Below, piece by piece: positions 25,529-35,161 of a stretch of DNA of 64,000 nt. The DNA is from an uncultured Bizionia sp. (GTDB lineage Bacteria > Bacteroidota > Bacteroidia > Flavobacteriales > Flavobacteriaceae): positions 62,001 through 126,000 of the forward strand of contig CANMCF010000010.1 in the NCBI GenBank assembly GCA_947496215.1, given 5' to 3'. The translations under genes were made by a program, and so were the position numbers. The notes under the pieces were generated by a model. That model did not search any database, was not told the DNA's origin, and saw only the letters and a program-made list of their open reading frames with translations. Within the stretch, counting starts at the first letter, position 1, and every line of letters starts with the position of its first letter.

Positions 25529-28297
25529 ATGAAAACAATAATGCTATTTAACAATCAAATGAAAAACAAAGCCAAAAAAGGGGTGGTCCCCCGTAAGAAA
25601 ATGATGAAGAACATGAAGAGTAGGACATTTGTCTTATTCTTCTTCACGCTTCTCATGTCCCTGAAGGGGCAGTCACAAGAAATTGCCATTGAAGCAGGTG
25701 ATTCTCCTTACTATTGTAACTCAACCATTACATTGATTGCGCCTCATGATGCTACTCATACTTATTCTTGGACAGCTTCGGGATCTGTTGCTTTGAAAGA
25801 AGTCGGTGAGACAGGCAATGGTTCAGGAATACTAAATGTCACTGGAAGCAACAAAGTAGACCTTGTGATAACTGGTAGAGGAAAAGTCAAGGTAAAATGT
25901 GAGAGTTGCGTAAACCCATCACCAAGTGATTACACTTACGAGCTTCCTATTGCACCTAGCATAAGGCCTTTGGACATCTCTGTTAAACACGGAGGTTTAA
26001 AACATCCCAATGGCATACAAACAGAACATTCTTGGATTTGTTTGGGAGCCAAGTCCACGGACGAATACCAGGAAGTTACAGTGAGAAGTCCAGCTCGTTT
26101 CAATATCTTTTGGTCAATATCTGGAGGAGCAGAAAGAGTTCCCAACAGTGGAGAAGTGGAGTTCCAAGATGGAGAGTATGTTGCCACTGTTAAGATTAAA
26201 ACTGATGGTACAAAAAGGAAGGGGTTCATTAGAGCTGCAATTTCAGATTCGTGTGGTAATACCGTTTGTGGCGGCGGAGGTTCTGGTATAGACTGGGAAA
26301 TTTTGAAGAACATAGTTCCTGATGACATCTATGGAGTAACTTGTCTACGAGACAACAATCTGGACAATACTAAATCTACCGTATATAGCATACCGGATGA
26401 AATCGCGGGAAATGCCATTTTTAAATGGGAGCTATATGACGAAAATGGTGCTGAGGTTGAAGAAGAAGATCCTCGTTTTAATATAAAGTCAACTGTAGTT
26501 TATGGGAACTCTGCTACCATTACCTACAAAGGAAACCATACACCAACCTCTGTAGGTAACTTTACAGTTGTAGCAACCAACAATGAATGTGAAGCATCTT
26601 TTGGAGAGGCTTTTTATGAAAAAGAGATTACAGTAAGCCCTGAGGCTCCATCAACACTCAAGGAAACATATTGTGCTCCTGCCACTATAGGTGAAGAAAG
26701 TGAAGAAATAAAAATTGACAACCCTAAGGATGGTTTAGTATATACTTGGGCGGTTTTAGGTGATGCCGACTGGAACATACAAGAAACAGAAGATGATGGA
26801 AAAGCCATAAAAATTACTTTTAATGATATTGTAAATGGGGTTGTCGTAGTAAAAGCTACTACAAAAGTTTCTGATGATGATGATGATATACAACCATGTG
26901 CTAGTGATAATACTTTAATTTACATAAACCGTACTGGTGGAGATGTTTCTGTAACTGGAGTAAATTGCATACAACGTGGTACCAATGAAGCTTTTTCATT
27001 TACAGCCAGTCCGTTTGGGTTGTTTGAGTGGGATGTCACCCCTGCATTACCTACAAGTTGGACATTGAGTAGTATCGGGAACATCTTGACGGTGACTCCA
27101 CCAACAAGTGGAATTGACATTACAGGAAACTATACAGTTACAGCTTCTTTACAAGGGTGTGATGATAATAACACTGACTCAGCTTCTTTCGATTTTGAAA
27201 TCGGCCCGGACATCCCTACTATTTCAGATAAAAGTTGTGTGGTATCAGGAACAAATTATGACTATACAATTGTTTCCGAAGGAGCAACAAGTGCCGATGT
27301 GACCATTACATCTGGAGGAGTCATTGCTTCTACGCAAAGTATTGAGTTGCCGGGGGCATTCAATTTCACTGCTATCAATGAGGACTTTACTGTTGGAGTG
27401 GTGACGTATTCTGCTAGCGGGTGTGCATCTTTGCTTGAAACTTTAGATGTTAAGGTGAAACCAACAGCTATTATTAATAGAGGACCTCAGGCATGTGGAG
27501 ATAATCCAGAAGTAACATTTACAGCTAACACAACAGGAATGGTTACTGATTATCAATGGAATTATCCAACCTCATGGTACAAGACAGATGGAGGAGGAAG
27601 TGACGATAATACCATAACTTTAAAATTGAACGATGTATCAGGTGATATTACTCTTACTCCAATTAACGATGGTTGTGCAGGAGATATGACGACCTTGAAC
27701 GTTATAGCCAATCCTCTAAATATCAAACTTAGACAAGGAACGGTAAATGGGCTTCCTTCTTTAATAGCTATATCTGAAACACCTTTAATTATGGAGTTCC
27801 GCTTTTCAACCAGTGAATTAACCAATTGTACTTCAGGGAATGAATGGGGATCTACTGAAGAACCAATTACCTTTGGGTCAATACCTCATATTAATGGAAT
27901 GAGTAATTGGGTAAGTGTAAAGGTTACTGACCCTAATACTCGTTGTGATGATTGTTATAAAGTAAAAGTTGCAACGCTTCCTCCATTAGAGCAAGATATG
28001 AGAGGAAGATTTGAATCCAACAACAAAACAAAAAAGGGTGCAATAGGCTTAAAAGCCAATTTTGACATTAAAGCTTTCCCCAACCCTACAAGCACTGTTT
28101 TAAATGTAGAGGTTCCTACATCAGAGAAAACAGAAGGTATGATGTTGGTTGATTCACAAGGGAAAGTGGTATTCAGAAAAAGATCTGCAAACAACAAAGA
28201 ACAAATAAATGTTTCAAATTATTCAAAGGGCCTTTACTTTTTATATGTACAAACCGCAAAAAGGGGTTTTGCCATGAAGAAAATAATAATAGAATAA
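25529..28297 (+). CDS. Large T9SS-sorted protein with Ig/PKD-like repeats
   Basis: A 922-residue protein. The signal peptide core is SRTFVLFFFTLLMSLKGQSQ, so the true start may be one of the ATGs at 25601-25613 rather than 25529. Several beta-sandwich modules with paired cysteines follow (for example SPYYCNSTITLIAPHDATHT, NCIQRGTNEAFSFTASPFG, PQACGDNPEVTFTANTTG), resembling PKD/Ig-like domains of gliding-associated surface proteins. The last 80 residues are a type A sorting domain (AFPNPTSTVLNVEV ... GLYFLYVQTAKRGFAMKKI), so it is exported by the type IX system and probably cell-surface attached. It is divergent from the propeller kinase gene. Adhesion is inference. Confidence 0.85.
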   Translation: MKTIMLFNNQMKNKAKKGVVPRKKMMKNMKSRTFVLFFFTLLMSLKGQSQEIAIEAGDSPYYCNSTITLIAPHDATHTYSWTASGSVALKEVGETGNGSGILNVTGSNKVDLVITGRGKVKVKCESCVNPSPSDYTYELPIAPSIRPLDISVKHGGLKHPNGIQTEHSWICLGAKSTDEYQEVTVRSPARFNIFWSISGGAERVPNSGEVEFQDGEYVATVKIKTDGTKRKGFIRAAISDSCGNTVCGGGGSGIDWEILKNIVPDDIYGVTCLRDNNLDNTKSTVYSIPDEIAGNAIFKWELYDENGAEVEEEDPRFNIKSTVVYGNSATITYKGNHTPTSVGNFTVVATNNECEASFGEAFYEKEITVSPEAPSTLKETYCAPATIGEESEEIKIDNPKDGLVYTWAVLGDADWNIQETEDDGKAIKITFNDIVNGVVVVKATTKVSDDDDDIQPCASDNTLIYINRTGGDVSVTGVNCIQRGTNEAFSFTASPFGLFEWDVTPALPTSWTLSSIGNILTVTPPTSGIDITGNYTVTASLQGCDDNNTDSASFDFEIGPDIPTISDKSCVVSGTNYDYTIVSEGATSADVTITSGGVIASTQSIELPGAFNFTAINEDFTVGVVTYSASGCASLLETLDVKVKPTAIINRGPQACGDNPEVTFTANTTGMVTDYQWNYPTSWYKTDGGGSDDNTITLKLNDVSGDITLTPINDGCAGDMTTLNVIANPLNIKLRQGTVNGLPSLIAISETPLIMEFRFSTSELTNCTSGNEWGSTEEPITFGSIPHINGMSNWVSVKVTDPNTRCDDCYKVKVATLPPLEQDMRGRFESNNKTKKGAIGLKANFDIKAFPNPTSTVLNVEVPTSEKTEGMMLVDSQGKVVFRKRSANNKEQINVSNYSKGLYFLYVQTAKRGFAMKKIIIE

Positions 28298-28367
28298 ATT
28301 ATTGAATGGGTTGTTGGAATATTCTGATGACCTGTTTTTTTTACTCACTTGATATGGCGTAAAATTG

Positions 28368-28398
28368 AAAAGCTACTTGGAAACAAGTGGCTTTTTTT
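28368..28398 (+). terminator. Intrinsic terminator after the Ig-like protein gene
   Basis: A 12-bp stem AAAAGCTACTTG/CAAGTGGCTTTT with one T-G pair, GAAA loop and a seven-T tail, 70 bp after the stop. Apart from this and the palindrome at 28551, the 309-bp gap to the chitinase gene shows nothing else. Confidence 0.85.
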
Positions 28399-28550
28399 GT
28401 GTTATGGAGATGTTGTTTTGAGGAAAGGAAAAGAACTATAACGTTTTCGAAGACATAATTATAAGATTTTCTGAGTTTTAAGTGTAAATATTGATGAAAA
28501 ACAATGCCTTTTTTAAAACTGTTTTTTACTTTTATTCTAGGAACCCCTTT

Positions 28551-28566
28551 TACGGTTGTAACCGTA
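28551..28566. promoter_or_regulatory. Palindromic operator candidate upstream of the GH18 gene
   Basis: TACGGTT-GT-AACCGTA, a perfect 7-bp inverted repeat, ends 40 bp before the chitinase-like ATG. Its TTG (28556-28558) lies 19 bp before TATGATTA, a weak -7-like element, so a dimeric regulator bound here would cover the -33 region. Confidence 0.45.
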
Positions 28567-28606
28567 TATACTTAAATTATGATTAAGATCAACAAATATT
28601 ATATTT

Positions 28607-29824
28607 ATGAAAAAACTAACTACCCTCACCCTGACTTTCTTTATGACAATGATGTTATTTGCTCAAGAAGCAAGAGTAATAGGTTATCTACCTACTTACA
28701 GGTTTTCGGTAAGCAATCAAATCGATTATTGCAAACTAACACATTTGAATCTCAGTTTTGCTAATCCGGACAGTGCGGGGAATATCATTATGGCTCCTAT
28801 TGATGCAGTAGTAGCCGATGCATTGAATGACAACCCCGATATAATTATCATGATATCCTTGGCAGGAGCAGGATTGACGGCTCAACAGGCGAGTGATTGG
28901 TCGAATCTTATCGACATCCCTGCAAACAGGCCTGGATTGATTGCAAACATTGTAAACTACGTTATGTCCAATGATTTGGATGGTGTCGATGTGGATTTGG
29001 AGTGGAGTCATGTCACAAGTGGCTATAGCGATTTTGTCATAGAGTTGGATGCAGCACTGGATGCGCAAGGTAAAATGATTACTGCAGCACTTCCCAATCA
29101 AACTCTTTTTGCTAACATAAATGCGGCTGCTCTCGATGCATTCGATTTTATAAACATCATGTCTTATGATGGAACTGGGCCATGGAACCCTTCCTCACCT
29201 GGACAGCACAGCTCCTATGCCTTTTCTCAAAATGGAATTGATTTTTGGAACAACACGGTAGGGATTGCTGGCGATAGACTCAATTTGGGGCTTCCTTTCT
29301 ATGGCTATGACTTTGTTAATTCTACTACGGTAAATGCTGTGACGTATAGTCAAATGGTTGCAACAAATACCAGTTATGCAGATATAGACAATGTTGGCAA
29401 TGCCTATTACAATGGAAGACCTACCATAGAATCAAAAATAGAATTAGCCAGCAATCAGGTAGGAGGTGTTTTGATTTGGGAAATAGGACAGGATGCCTTC
29501 AATGAATATTCTCTTCTGGAAACAATACACAGCAAGTATACGTCGTTGGGAGTAATTACGTCTGGATTATGCGGAAACACATTATCTGTTGAAAGTTCAG
29601 ATGGTCCAAGAAAAATAGAAATCTATCCAAATCCTTCTTCAAGTGAGATAATGATAAGAAACTTAAAGACAAGACAAGATTATATCATATATAATTTGAT
29701 TGGAGAAAAAGTATTGGAAGGAAGCATTGTGGAAAAAGAACCAATAAGTGTTCGTAAGCTAATGGATGGAATGTACTTCATCAGGCTTGAAAATGGAGCT
29801 TCTGTCAAATTCGTAAAACAATAG
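28607..29824 (+). CDS. GH18 chitinase-like glycoside hydrolase, T9SS-sorted
   Basis: A 405-residue secreted enzyme. The signal peptide MKKLTTLTLTFFMTMMLFA is followed by a GH18 barrel (ARVIGYLPTYRF start, catalytic DGVDVDLEW with the acid Glu near residue 132, INIMSYDGTGPW, GLPFYGYDF and a closing GGVLIWEIGQD). The last 80 residues are a type A sorting domain (IYPNPSSSEIMI ... GMYFIRLENGASVKFVKQ), predicting export by the type IX system. Hydrolysis of chitin or a related beta-1,4-GlcNAc polymer is likely; GH18 endoglucosaminidases are the alternative. Confidence 0.92.
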   Translation: MKKLTTLTLTFFMTMMLFAQEARVIGYLPTYRFSVSNQIDYCKLTHLNLSFANPDSAGNIIMAPIDAVVADALNDNPDIIIMISLAGAGLTAQQASDWSNLIDIPANRPGLIANIVNYVMSNDLDGVDVDLEWSHVTSGYSDFVIELDAALDAQGKMITAALPNQTLFANINAAALDAFDFINIMSYDGTGPWNPSSPGQHSSYAFSQNGIDFWNNTVGIAGDRLNLGLPFYGYDFVNSTTVNAVTYSQMVATNTSYADIDNVGNAYYNGRPTIESKIELASNQVGGVLIWEIGQDAFNEYSLLETIHSKYTSLGVITSGLCGNTLSVESSDGPRKIEIYPNPSSSEIMIRNLKTRQDYIIYNLIGEKVLEGSIVEKEPISVRKLMDGMYFIRLENGASVKFVKQ

Positions 29825-29850
29825 GGGAAAGTTTCACAAGGCACCAATTT

Positions 29851-29897
29851 AAAAAGGAATGACCTTGAATATAGCATATTCAAGGTCATTCCTTTTT
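29851..29897. terminator. Bidirectional terminator between GH18 and phosphoesterase genes
   Basis: A 22-bp perfect stem (AAAAAGGAATGACCTTGAAT and its complement, extended by AT/AT) around an AGC loop, with A and T runs at the two ends. It serves the converging chitinase and phosphoesterase genes. Confidence 0.92.
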
Positions 29898-29911
29898 ATG
29901 TGAGGTATATC

Positions 29912-31159
29912 TTATTTCACTTCAATCCCTTTTCCAATATCATATCCTGCACTTCTATTTTTGACCATATATGTTTTTTGCATTCCTTTTAGGACACTAT
30001 CCAAAGGTTTGGTACTTAGATAATCTTTGATGTTTGAACTTGTAGCCCCATAACTACCAGAGAATGTATAGCAGTTGGAGTTGTTCCAAACGGTATCGGT
30101 ACGTTTGGTGTAATAGGTAATAAAATCTGTGGGTTCAAAGGTTTTGGTTTCGTAGGACACGATTTTGAATCCAGGATTTTGCCCATGGTTGGGACTAATG
30201 CCTGGAGCACTGATGGCAATTTCTTGTATTTGTCCATCGTTGTCATAAATACGTCTAAGTTCGTCCATATGCGTGTGTCCATAAAAAATTCCAGTTATGG
30301 TTTTCTCATAGGTTTTGGCATATCCTCTAAATACGGATAAAAGGCTATCGCTCTCCCACATTTGGTTACCAGAATAGGCATTGGTGCCAGGAGGAATGTG
30401 CATAATGAGGTAGGCCTTTTCGTTGCTGTTTTGAGCAGCAAGAAGTTCTTTGCCTACCCATTGCATCAATGTATTGCTTCTTCTTCGTTTTTCTTTGGAA
30501 TCGACTGGGACATATTCTTCGTGATGGCTATCCTTGAAATAGTCTCTTCCAAGTATAATGGTATTCATGGCAATGATACGTAATCCAGGAAATGGGCTTG
30601 CGGAATAATACCCGTATTCTGGGTGGGGGTTTGAGAGCATGGTGGCATTGGGGGCAGGGTAATTAAGAGAGCTTGGAACAAGTGAAAATGGAGTTTCTCC
30701 CTTGTTATCTGTAAATGTATGATAATCTCCACCTAAGGCATCATTGTTGCCTGGAGCATAAAAAAGGGGAGTCTTGCCAACCAATTGCTTGAGATCTGTT
30801 AGAACTTTGGAAATGTTGGTGTCATGCTTTTTACCAGAATCAGGATTATGATCTGGAAGATCTCCAGTATAGATTACGAATTGTGGAGGAGGTGTTTGTT
30901 TTAAGACAGCGGCTATTTTTTGTTTTGAGGCATTCCATAGGTTCATCCCAGTATCATCTCCTTTATTGGTGTCCTTGCTATAGGTGTTTAAATGAATGTC
31001 TGCCAAGAACAAGAAGTAGGGATTTGCATCGGGAAGACAGTTGGAGTTGGAAACCTTCGTATGGACAAGATTATTTTCTTTTGTTTCCTTGCAAGTGAGC
31101 GTTGAAATCAAAATAAAGGGTAGCAATGATAGAGCTCTGAATTTAAGTGAATTAATCAT
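29912..31159 (-). CDS. Lipoprotein calcineurin-like metallophosphoesterase
   Basis: I start at ATG 31159 (MINSLKFRALSLLPFILIST), which puts a lipobox cysteine (ISTLTC) at the right distance; the longer frame to 31201 adds 14 residues before the signal. The 415-residue product has the dimetal motifs FLADIHLN, YTGDLPDHN, APGNNDALGG and YGHTHMDE. The order and length fit acid-sphingomyelinase-like phosphodiesterases. It should be a membrane-anchored, exported phosphoesterase; the substrate is not predictable. It is monocistronic. Confidence 0.88.
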   Translation of the reverse strand: MINSLKFRALSLLPFILISTLTCKETKENNLVHTKVSNSNCLPDANPYFLFLADIHLNTYSKDTNKGDDTGMNLWNASKQKIAAVLKQTPPPQFVIYTGDLPDHNPDSGKKHDTNISKVLTDLKQLVGKTPLFYAPGNNDALGGDYHTFTDNKGETPFSLVPSSLNYPAPNATMLSNPHPEYGYYSASPFPGLRIIAMNTIILGRDYFKDSHHEEYVPVDSKEKRRRSNTLMQWVGKELLAAQNSNEKAYLIMHIPPGTNAYSGNQMWESDSLLSVFRGYAKTYEKTITGIFYGHTHMDELRRIYDNDGQIQEIAISAPGISPNHGQNPGFKIVSYETKTFEPTDFITYYTKRTDTVWNNSNCYTFSGSYGATSSNIKDYLSTKPLDSVLKGMQKTYMVKNRSAGYDIGKGIEVK

Positions 31160-31445
31160 TATGGTGTCGGTGATTTTTAATATTTGGATAGTTGTATCCA
31201 ACAGTATGAAAATTAAACAATTACTAGTATATGTGGTAGGTGTTTCTACGTGTTTTTATTAAATACGTAATTATTCTTGTTTTTACAAGGCGAACTCTAG
31301 GGTAAAATAAAAAACAGTGTTTTTCCTGTAGTATAAATAGGGTTTAACCTTAAGCTGAAATAGGTTTTTTCCCGTTAAAAAACATATGGGATTGAAGTAA
31401 TTTTAATGTTCAAAATTTTCGCTATTAATCCATACATCCGCCCTC

Positions 31446-32012
31446 ATGATTTATGAAGTCTTACAGGTCATCACAGAAGAAGTCAACAATTATTTTAATG
31501 TCAATACCGTCTCTTTGGAGAATATTGCCAATGTAGAGCAGGAAGGAGAAGGTGATTCCAACGGAGTTCTTTTGACACTGTTGAACATGAAGGAGGAGTT
31601 TGCAATGAAAAACCAATCCAATCATCAAATAAATGGTACTGAGGTAAGTTATAGGAATCCCAAGGTAAATCTGAACCTATACATTCTTTTCAGTGCCAAC
31701 AATGGAACTTACAAGGAATCTTTGAAAAGCATTTCGAAGATCATTCAGTTCTTTCAAGGAAAAAGAATCTTCACGCAAGCCAATACTAGTTTTTTGCGTG
31801 AAGGAGACATGCTCGATGTCAAAGACTTCAAATTTATTGTCGACCTGTTTACACCTTCGTTTGAAGAACTCAATTTCATATGGGGAACACTTGGTGGAAA
31901 ACAATATCCATCAGCCATTTACAAGATATCATTAATAGAAATAGAAAGAGATGCGGTCTTCAAGAAGGGAGCTGTCATTTCTGGATTGGACAATGAACTA
32001 AACAGCAATTAA
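31446..32012 (+). CDS. eCIS DUF4255 (Pvc16-like) tail-terminator protein
   Basis: A 188-residue protein starting MIYEVLQVITEEVNNYFN, the N-terminal pattern of the DUF4255 family. Pvc16-type members cap the end of the sheath-tube in extracellular contractile injection systems. GTEVSYRNPKVNLNLYILFSAN is the conserved middle. It is the first gene of the eCIS block, with 286 bp of non-coding sequence upstream that must hold the main promoter; a possible TTG at 31392 with a poor -7 (AATTTTCG) was the best found. The next gene starts 1 bp after its stop. Confidence 0.85.
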   Translation: MIYEVLQVITEEVNNYFNVNTVSLENIANVEQEGEGDSNGVLLTLLNMKEEFAMKNQSNHQINGTEVSYRNPKVNLNLYILFSANNGTYKESLKSISKIIQFFQGKRIFTQANTSFLREGDMLDVKDFKFIVDLFTPSFEELNFIWGTLGGKQYPSAIYKISLIEIERDAVFKKGAVISGLDNELNSN

Positions 32013-32013
32013 G

Positions 32014-33036
32014 ATGTACTATAGATCTCTATTCAATTTTAACATACATCACGGATATTTTTTGGATAACGGGCAGGAAAAATTCTTGCCACCGCCAAAC
32101 AACAACAATGGTATGAGTGAAGCAGACAAGGAGGAGGCATTAAAGAAATATGATTTTTCAGAATACCTGAAAATAAAACCCACCAAAGCCACACTAGGGT
32201 TGTTGAAAAACCATCGCATGTTGATGAGAGTGAGTAAACAAGGGTTCAGAGTAGTGATTGATACACGGAAAGCCCAAAATAAATACCAGCCCATAATTCC
32301 ATTGAATGATGAGTTGACGTTAACTTTCGAGTTAGAAGCTACGGACAGGTATTTTTACAATTATACCAATGTGACGAATCTTGACAATAACAGAATGTAT
32401 TTGTTTACCAATGTGAAGCCTAGTGGACAAGGTGCTTTCGAGAATATTTTTGAAAATAATGGAGGAATCATAGATGGTAGTTTCCTGTTGAAGGAACAGG
32501 CAACCAGAAACCTGATACGTGCAATGGGGGAAGAAGATGAGCAATTTACAACGGTCACCAGCCAATTTTCCTTGGCAAACAACATTCGTCTCATAGAGGA
32601 AGATGATACGTTGACCAACAATGAAAAGGATGATGAGATAGAACTTCTGTTGAATGGAATAATCCAAAGACGGAAGAAAAAAAGCGTTGTCGGTTATGTA
32701 AGACTTACCATAAAGGGAGATGCTCCAACAGATTACTTGTTGGAATTCGATGGAGATGACCAATATATGCTGGGAAGCACTCCGGAATTTACAATAAGCT
32801 TTCTTAATTTGAAGACGTTTTGGCGTTTCATCAGTTTATCAGACGATGCCACTCTCACTACTAAAAATAAAAAATGGTCGTCAAGGAACGGCTTTGTTGA
32901 AATTAAGAATTCGGATTTCAACCCAGCTGGTCTTGATCCTCCAGATACCGATCCCGAAGATTATTCTTTCCCGAATCCAACAATAGAGATTATCAAAAAG
33001 GAGAATAATAAATATTATTCAGAAATATTCATTTAA
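32014..33036 (+). CDS. eCIS-associated protein of unknown function
   Basis: A 340-residue cytosolic-type protein (MYYRSLFNFNIHHGYFLDNGQEKF) between the terminator-like and sheath genes. It shows no signal peptide, membrane helix or catalytic motif. Beta-rich segments (LTLTFELEATDRYFYNYTNV, VVGYVRLTIKGDAPTDYLLEF) suggest a structural or assembly part. I do not recognise a named family. Position inside a tightly spaced block (1 and 17 bp gaps) makes an eCIS role likely, for example in sheath or cap assembly. Confidence 0.75.
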   Translation: MYYRSLFNFNIHHGYFLDNGQEKFLPPPNNNNGMSEADKEEALKKYDFSEYLKIKPTKATLGLLKNHRMLMRVSKQGFRVVIDTRKAQNKYQPIIPLNDELTLTFELEATDRYFYNYTNVTNLDNNRMYLFTNVKPSGQGAFENIFENNGGIIDGSFLLKEQATRNLIRAMGEEDEQFTTVTSQFSLANNIRLIEEDDTLTNNEKDDEIELLLNGIIQRRKKKSVVGYVRLTIKGDAPTDYLLEFDGDDQYMLGSTPEFTISFLNLKTFWRFISLSDDATLTTKNKKWSSRNGFVEIKNSDFNPAGLDPPDTDPEDYSFPNPTIEIIKKENNKYYSEIFI

Positions 33037-33053
33037 AACTAAATATTAAAATT

Positions 33054-35126
33054 ATGACAGCTTACAAAACACCAGGAGTCTATGTGGAGGAAATTGTGAA
33101 ATTTCCGCCCTCGGTAGCTCAAGTAGAAACGGCTATTCCTGCCTTTATAGGGTATACGGAAAAGGCGACTAACAAGATAAAGGGAGACCTTAAAGGGGTT
33201 CCTACAAGAATAACATCGATGTTGGAGTATGAAACTTATTTTGGTTTTGCGAAGCCAGAAACAACCATAGATGTAACAATAAATGACAATGAAGTAGATG
33301 GGGAGACCGTACAATCCATCGTAGTCGACCAACCAAGTAGTAGAGAACCATTCTTGATGTATTATTCGATGCAAATGTATTTTGCAAATGGCGGAGGTCC
33401 TTGTTACATTACATCGATAGGGCGTTATGGAAGTGACTTGGATGCTAGTGACACCCAAGTGACGGGGATTGTTTCCGATACTGATTTCAATACTGGTTTG
33501 GCTGCGGTTAGAAAAGTGGATGAGGTTACCTTGATTGTATTTCCAGATGCAACGGCACTTACCGATGACACGACATTCTATGGATTGTATAACTCGGCAT
33601 TGACGCAATGCAACGAGTTGCAAGACCGTTTTACGATTATAGATACAAGAACCTACGACGCTACGAGTCCAACAGATGCCAACATAGGTATTTTAAGGGA
33701 CAAGATCAATTTGGAGAAGGACTATTTAAAATATGGTGCAGCTTATTATCCGCACGTAAAGACAATTTTGAATTATAGCTACAATGCCTCGAACATCGTA
33801 TTGAAACATACGGCTTCATCAGGGACAGCAGTTTCGGGAATCATTGCAGACGTCACGGCTCAAACGGCCATCGTTCAAACCAATAGGGATGCAATAGAAG
33901 CACAGATTGCAATATTGGCGGCGTTAAATCCAGCTAGCGATACGGCAGTTGGCGGAGATCCTGATTTCCCGGATACGGTTAGGGATTCAGCAGCAGCGGT
34001 TATTGAAGCCATCAATACGTCTTTGGATGCCATTGCAGCAGCAAATACGGAGATTACGGCTAAGACTCAAGCAGCAGCAGATGCAGTAGCCAGCGAAGAC
34101 GCAACGTTACAAGGAGAGTTGGAAGCATTGATCAATGGTACGGTAGCTCCAGCCAACGATGGTTTGGCAGAATTCTTCGCTTCTGGAGCCATTAAAAATG
34201 TAACCGAATATACGGACGATACAAAAGGTGTCAATGCAGATTATGCCATAGTATTAGGCGATTATGCAAATGCAACGGCCTATGCAGCAGACATCAATGC
34301 AAAAATGAGTGGATTCTTGACCTACATAAATACAACAAATCAATTGTTGGTTAGTCCTCCTGGTCTGTTGGATGCCTATTTGGATTTCTTGAACGATCCG
34401 GCAGCAACTGCGCTTATGGCAAAATTGGCAGCAGCGAATTTGGCAGATGATGGAGGAGCATATGATGACAAGACATTGGCAGAACTTCAAACATTGAACA
34501 ATGCATTGTACAATCAAATTTTGGCGGAAATAGGAAACTTGCCATTGGAATTGCCACCTAGCTCTGCAATGGCAGGTGTGTACGCAAGGGTAGATACGGA
34601 TAGAGGAGTTTGGAAGGCGCCAGCAAATGTAGGGCTGAGTTATGTGATAGAACCATCCGTACAGGTTTCCCATGACGATCAAAAGGATTTGAATGTGGAT
34701 ACGGTAGCTGGGAAATCGATCAATGCCATTAGAACCTTCACAGGGAAAGGCGTACTGGTTTGGGGAGCTCGAACTTTGGCAGGAAACGACAACGAATGGA
34801 GATATGTGCCAGTAAGACGCTTTTTCAACATGGCAGAAGAATCCATTAAAAAGGCAACAGAGCAATTTGTCTTCGAGCCTAATGATAAAAACACTTGGGT
34901 AAGAGTAAAAGCCATGATAGACAACTTCTTGACGACACAATGGAGAGCAGGTGCATTGGCTGGACCAACACCAGACAAGGCTTTTTATGTAAACATCGGT
35001 TTAGGAGAGACAATGACTGCACAAGACATTTTGGAAGGAAACATGATAGTTGAAATAGGAATGGCAGTAGTTAGACCAGCAGAGTTCATCATCTTGAGAT
35101 TTTCACATAAAATGCAAGAAGCATAA
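33054..35126 (+). CDS. eCIS contractile sheath protein with large insertion
   Basis: A 690-residue phage-tail-sheath family protein. The N-terminus MTAYKTPGVYVEEIVKFPPSV and C-terminus (GKGVLVWGARTLAGNDNEWRYVPVRRFFNMAEESI ... VVRPAEFIILRFSHK, in separate blocks) match Pvc2-type sheaths. Family members are usually 350-500 residues; here residues about 250-500 are an extra Ala-rich, coiled-coil-like segment (AQTAIVQTNRDAIEAQIAIL, TEITAKTQAAADAVASED) that should project from the sheath surface. Only one sheath gene is present, where Photorhabdus PVCs have three. Confidence 0.93.
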   Translation: MTAYKTPGVYVEEIVKFPPSVAQVETAIPAFIGYTEKATNKIKGDLKGVPTRITSMLEYETYFGFAKPETTIDVTINDNEVDGETVQSIVVDQPSSREPFLMYYSMQMYFANGGGPCYITSIGRYGSDLDASDTQVTGIVSDTDFNTGLAAVRKVDEVTLIVFPDATALTDDTTFYGLYNSALTQCNELQDRFTIIDTRTYDATSPTDANIGILRDKINLEKDYLKYGAAYYPHVKTILNYSYNASNIVLKHTASSGTAVSGIIADVTAQTAIVQTNRDAIEAQIAILAALNPASDTAVGGDPDFPDTVRDSAAAVIEAINTSLDAIAAANTEITAKTQAAADAVASEDATLQGELEALINGTVAPANDGLAEFFASGAIKNVTEYTDDTKGVNADYAIVLGDYANATAYAADINAKMSGFLTYINTTNQLLVSPPGLLDAYLDFLNDPAATALMAKLAAANLADDGGAYDDKTLAELQTLNNALYNQILAEIGNLPLELPPSSAMAGVYARVDTDRGVWKAPANVGLSYVIEPSVQVSHDDQKDLNVDTVAGKSINAIRTFTGKGVLVWGARTLAGNDNEWRYVPVRRFFNMAEESIKKATEQFVFEPNDKNTWVRVKAMIDNFLTTQWRAGALAGPTPDKAFYVNIGLGETMTAQDILEGNMIVEIGMAVVRPAEFIILRFSHKMQEA

Positions 35127-35161
35127 TTAATCAATTAAATAATTTTTAAAAAAAACAAATC

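Noticed and set aside
34254..34940. A 228-residue minus-strand frame inside the sheath gene
   Set aside because: Cys- and His-rich product typical of an antisense shadow of an Ala-rich gene; no start context or homology pattern.
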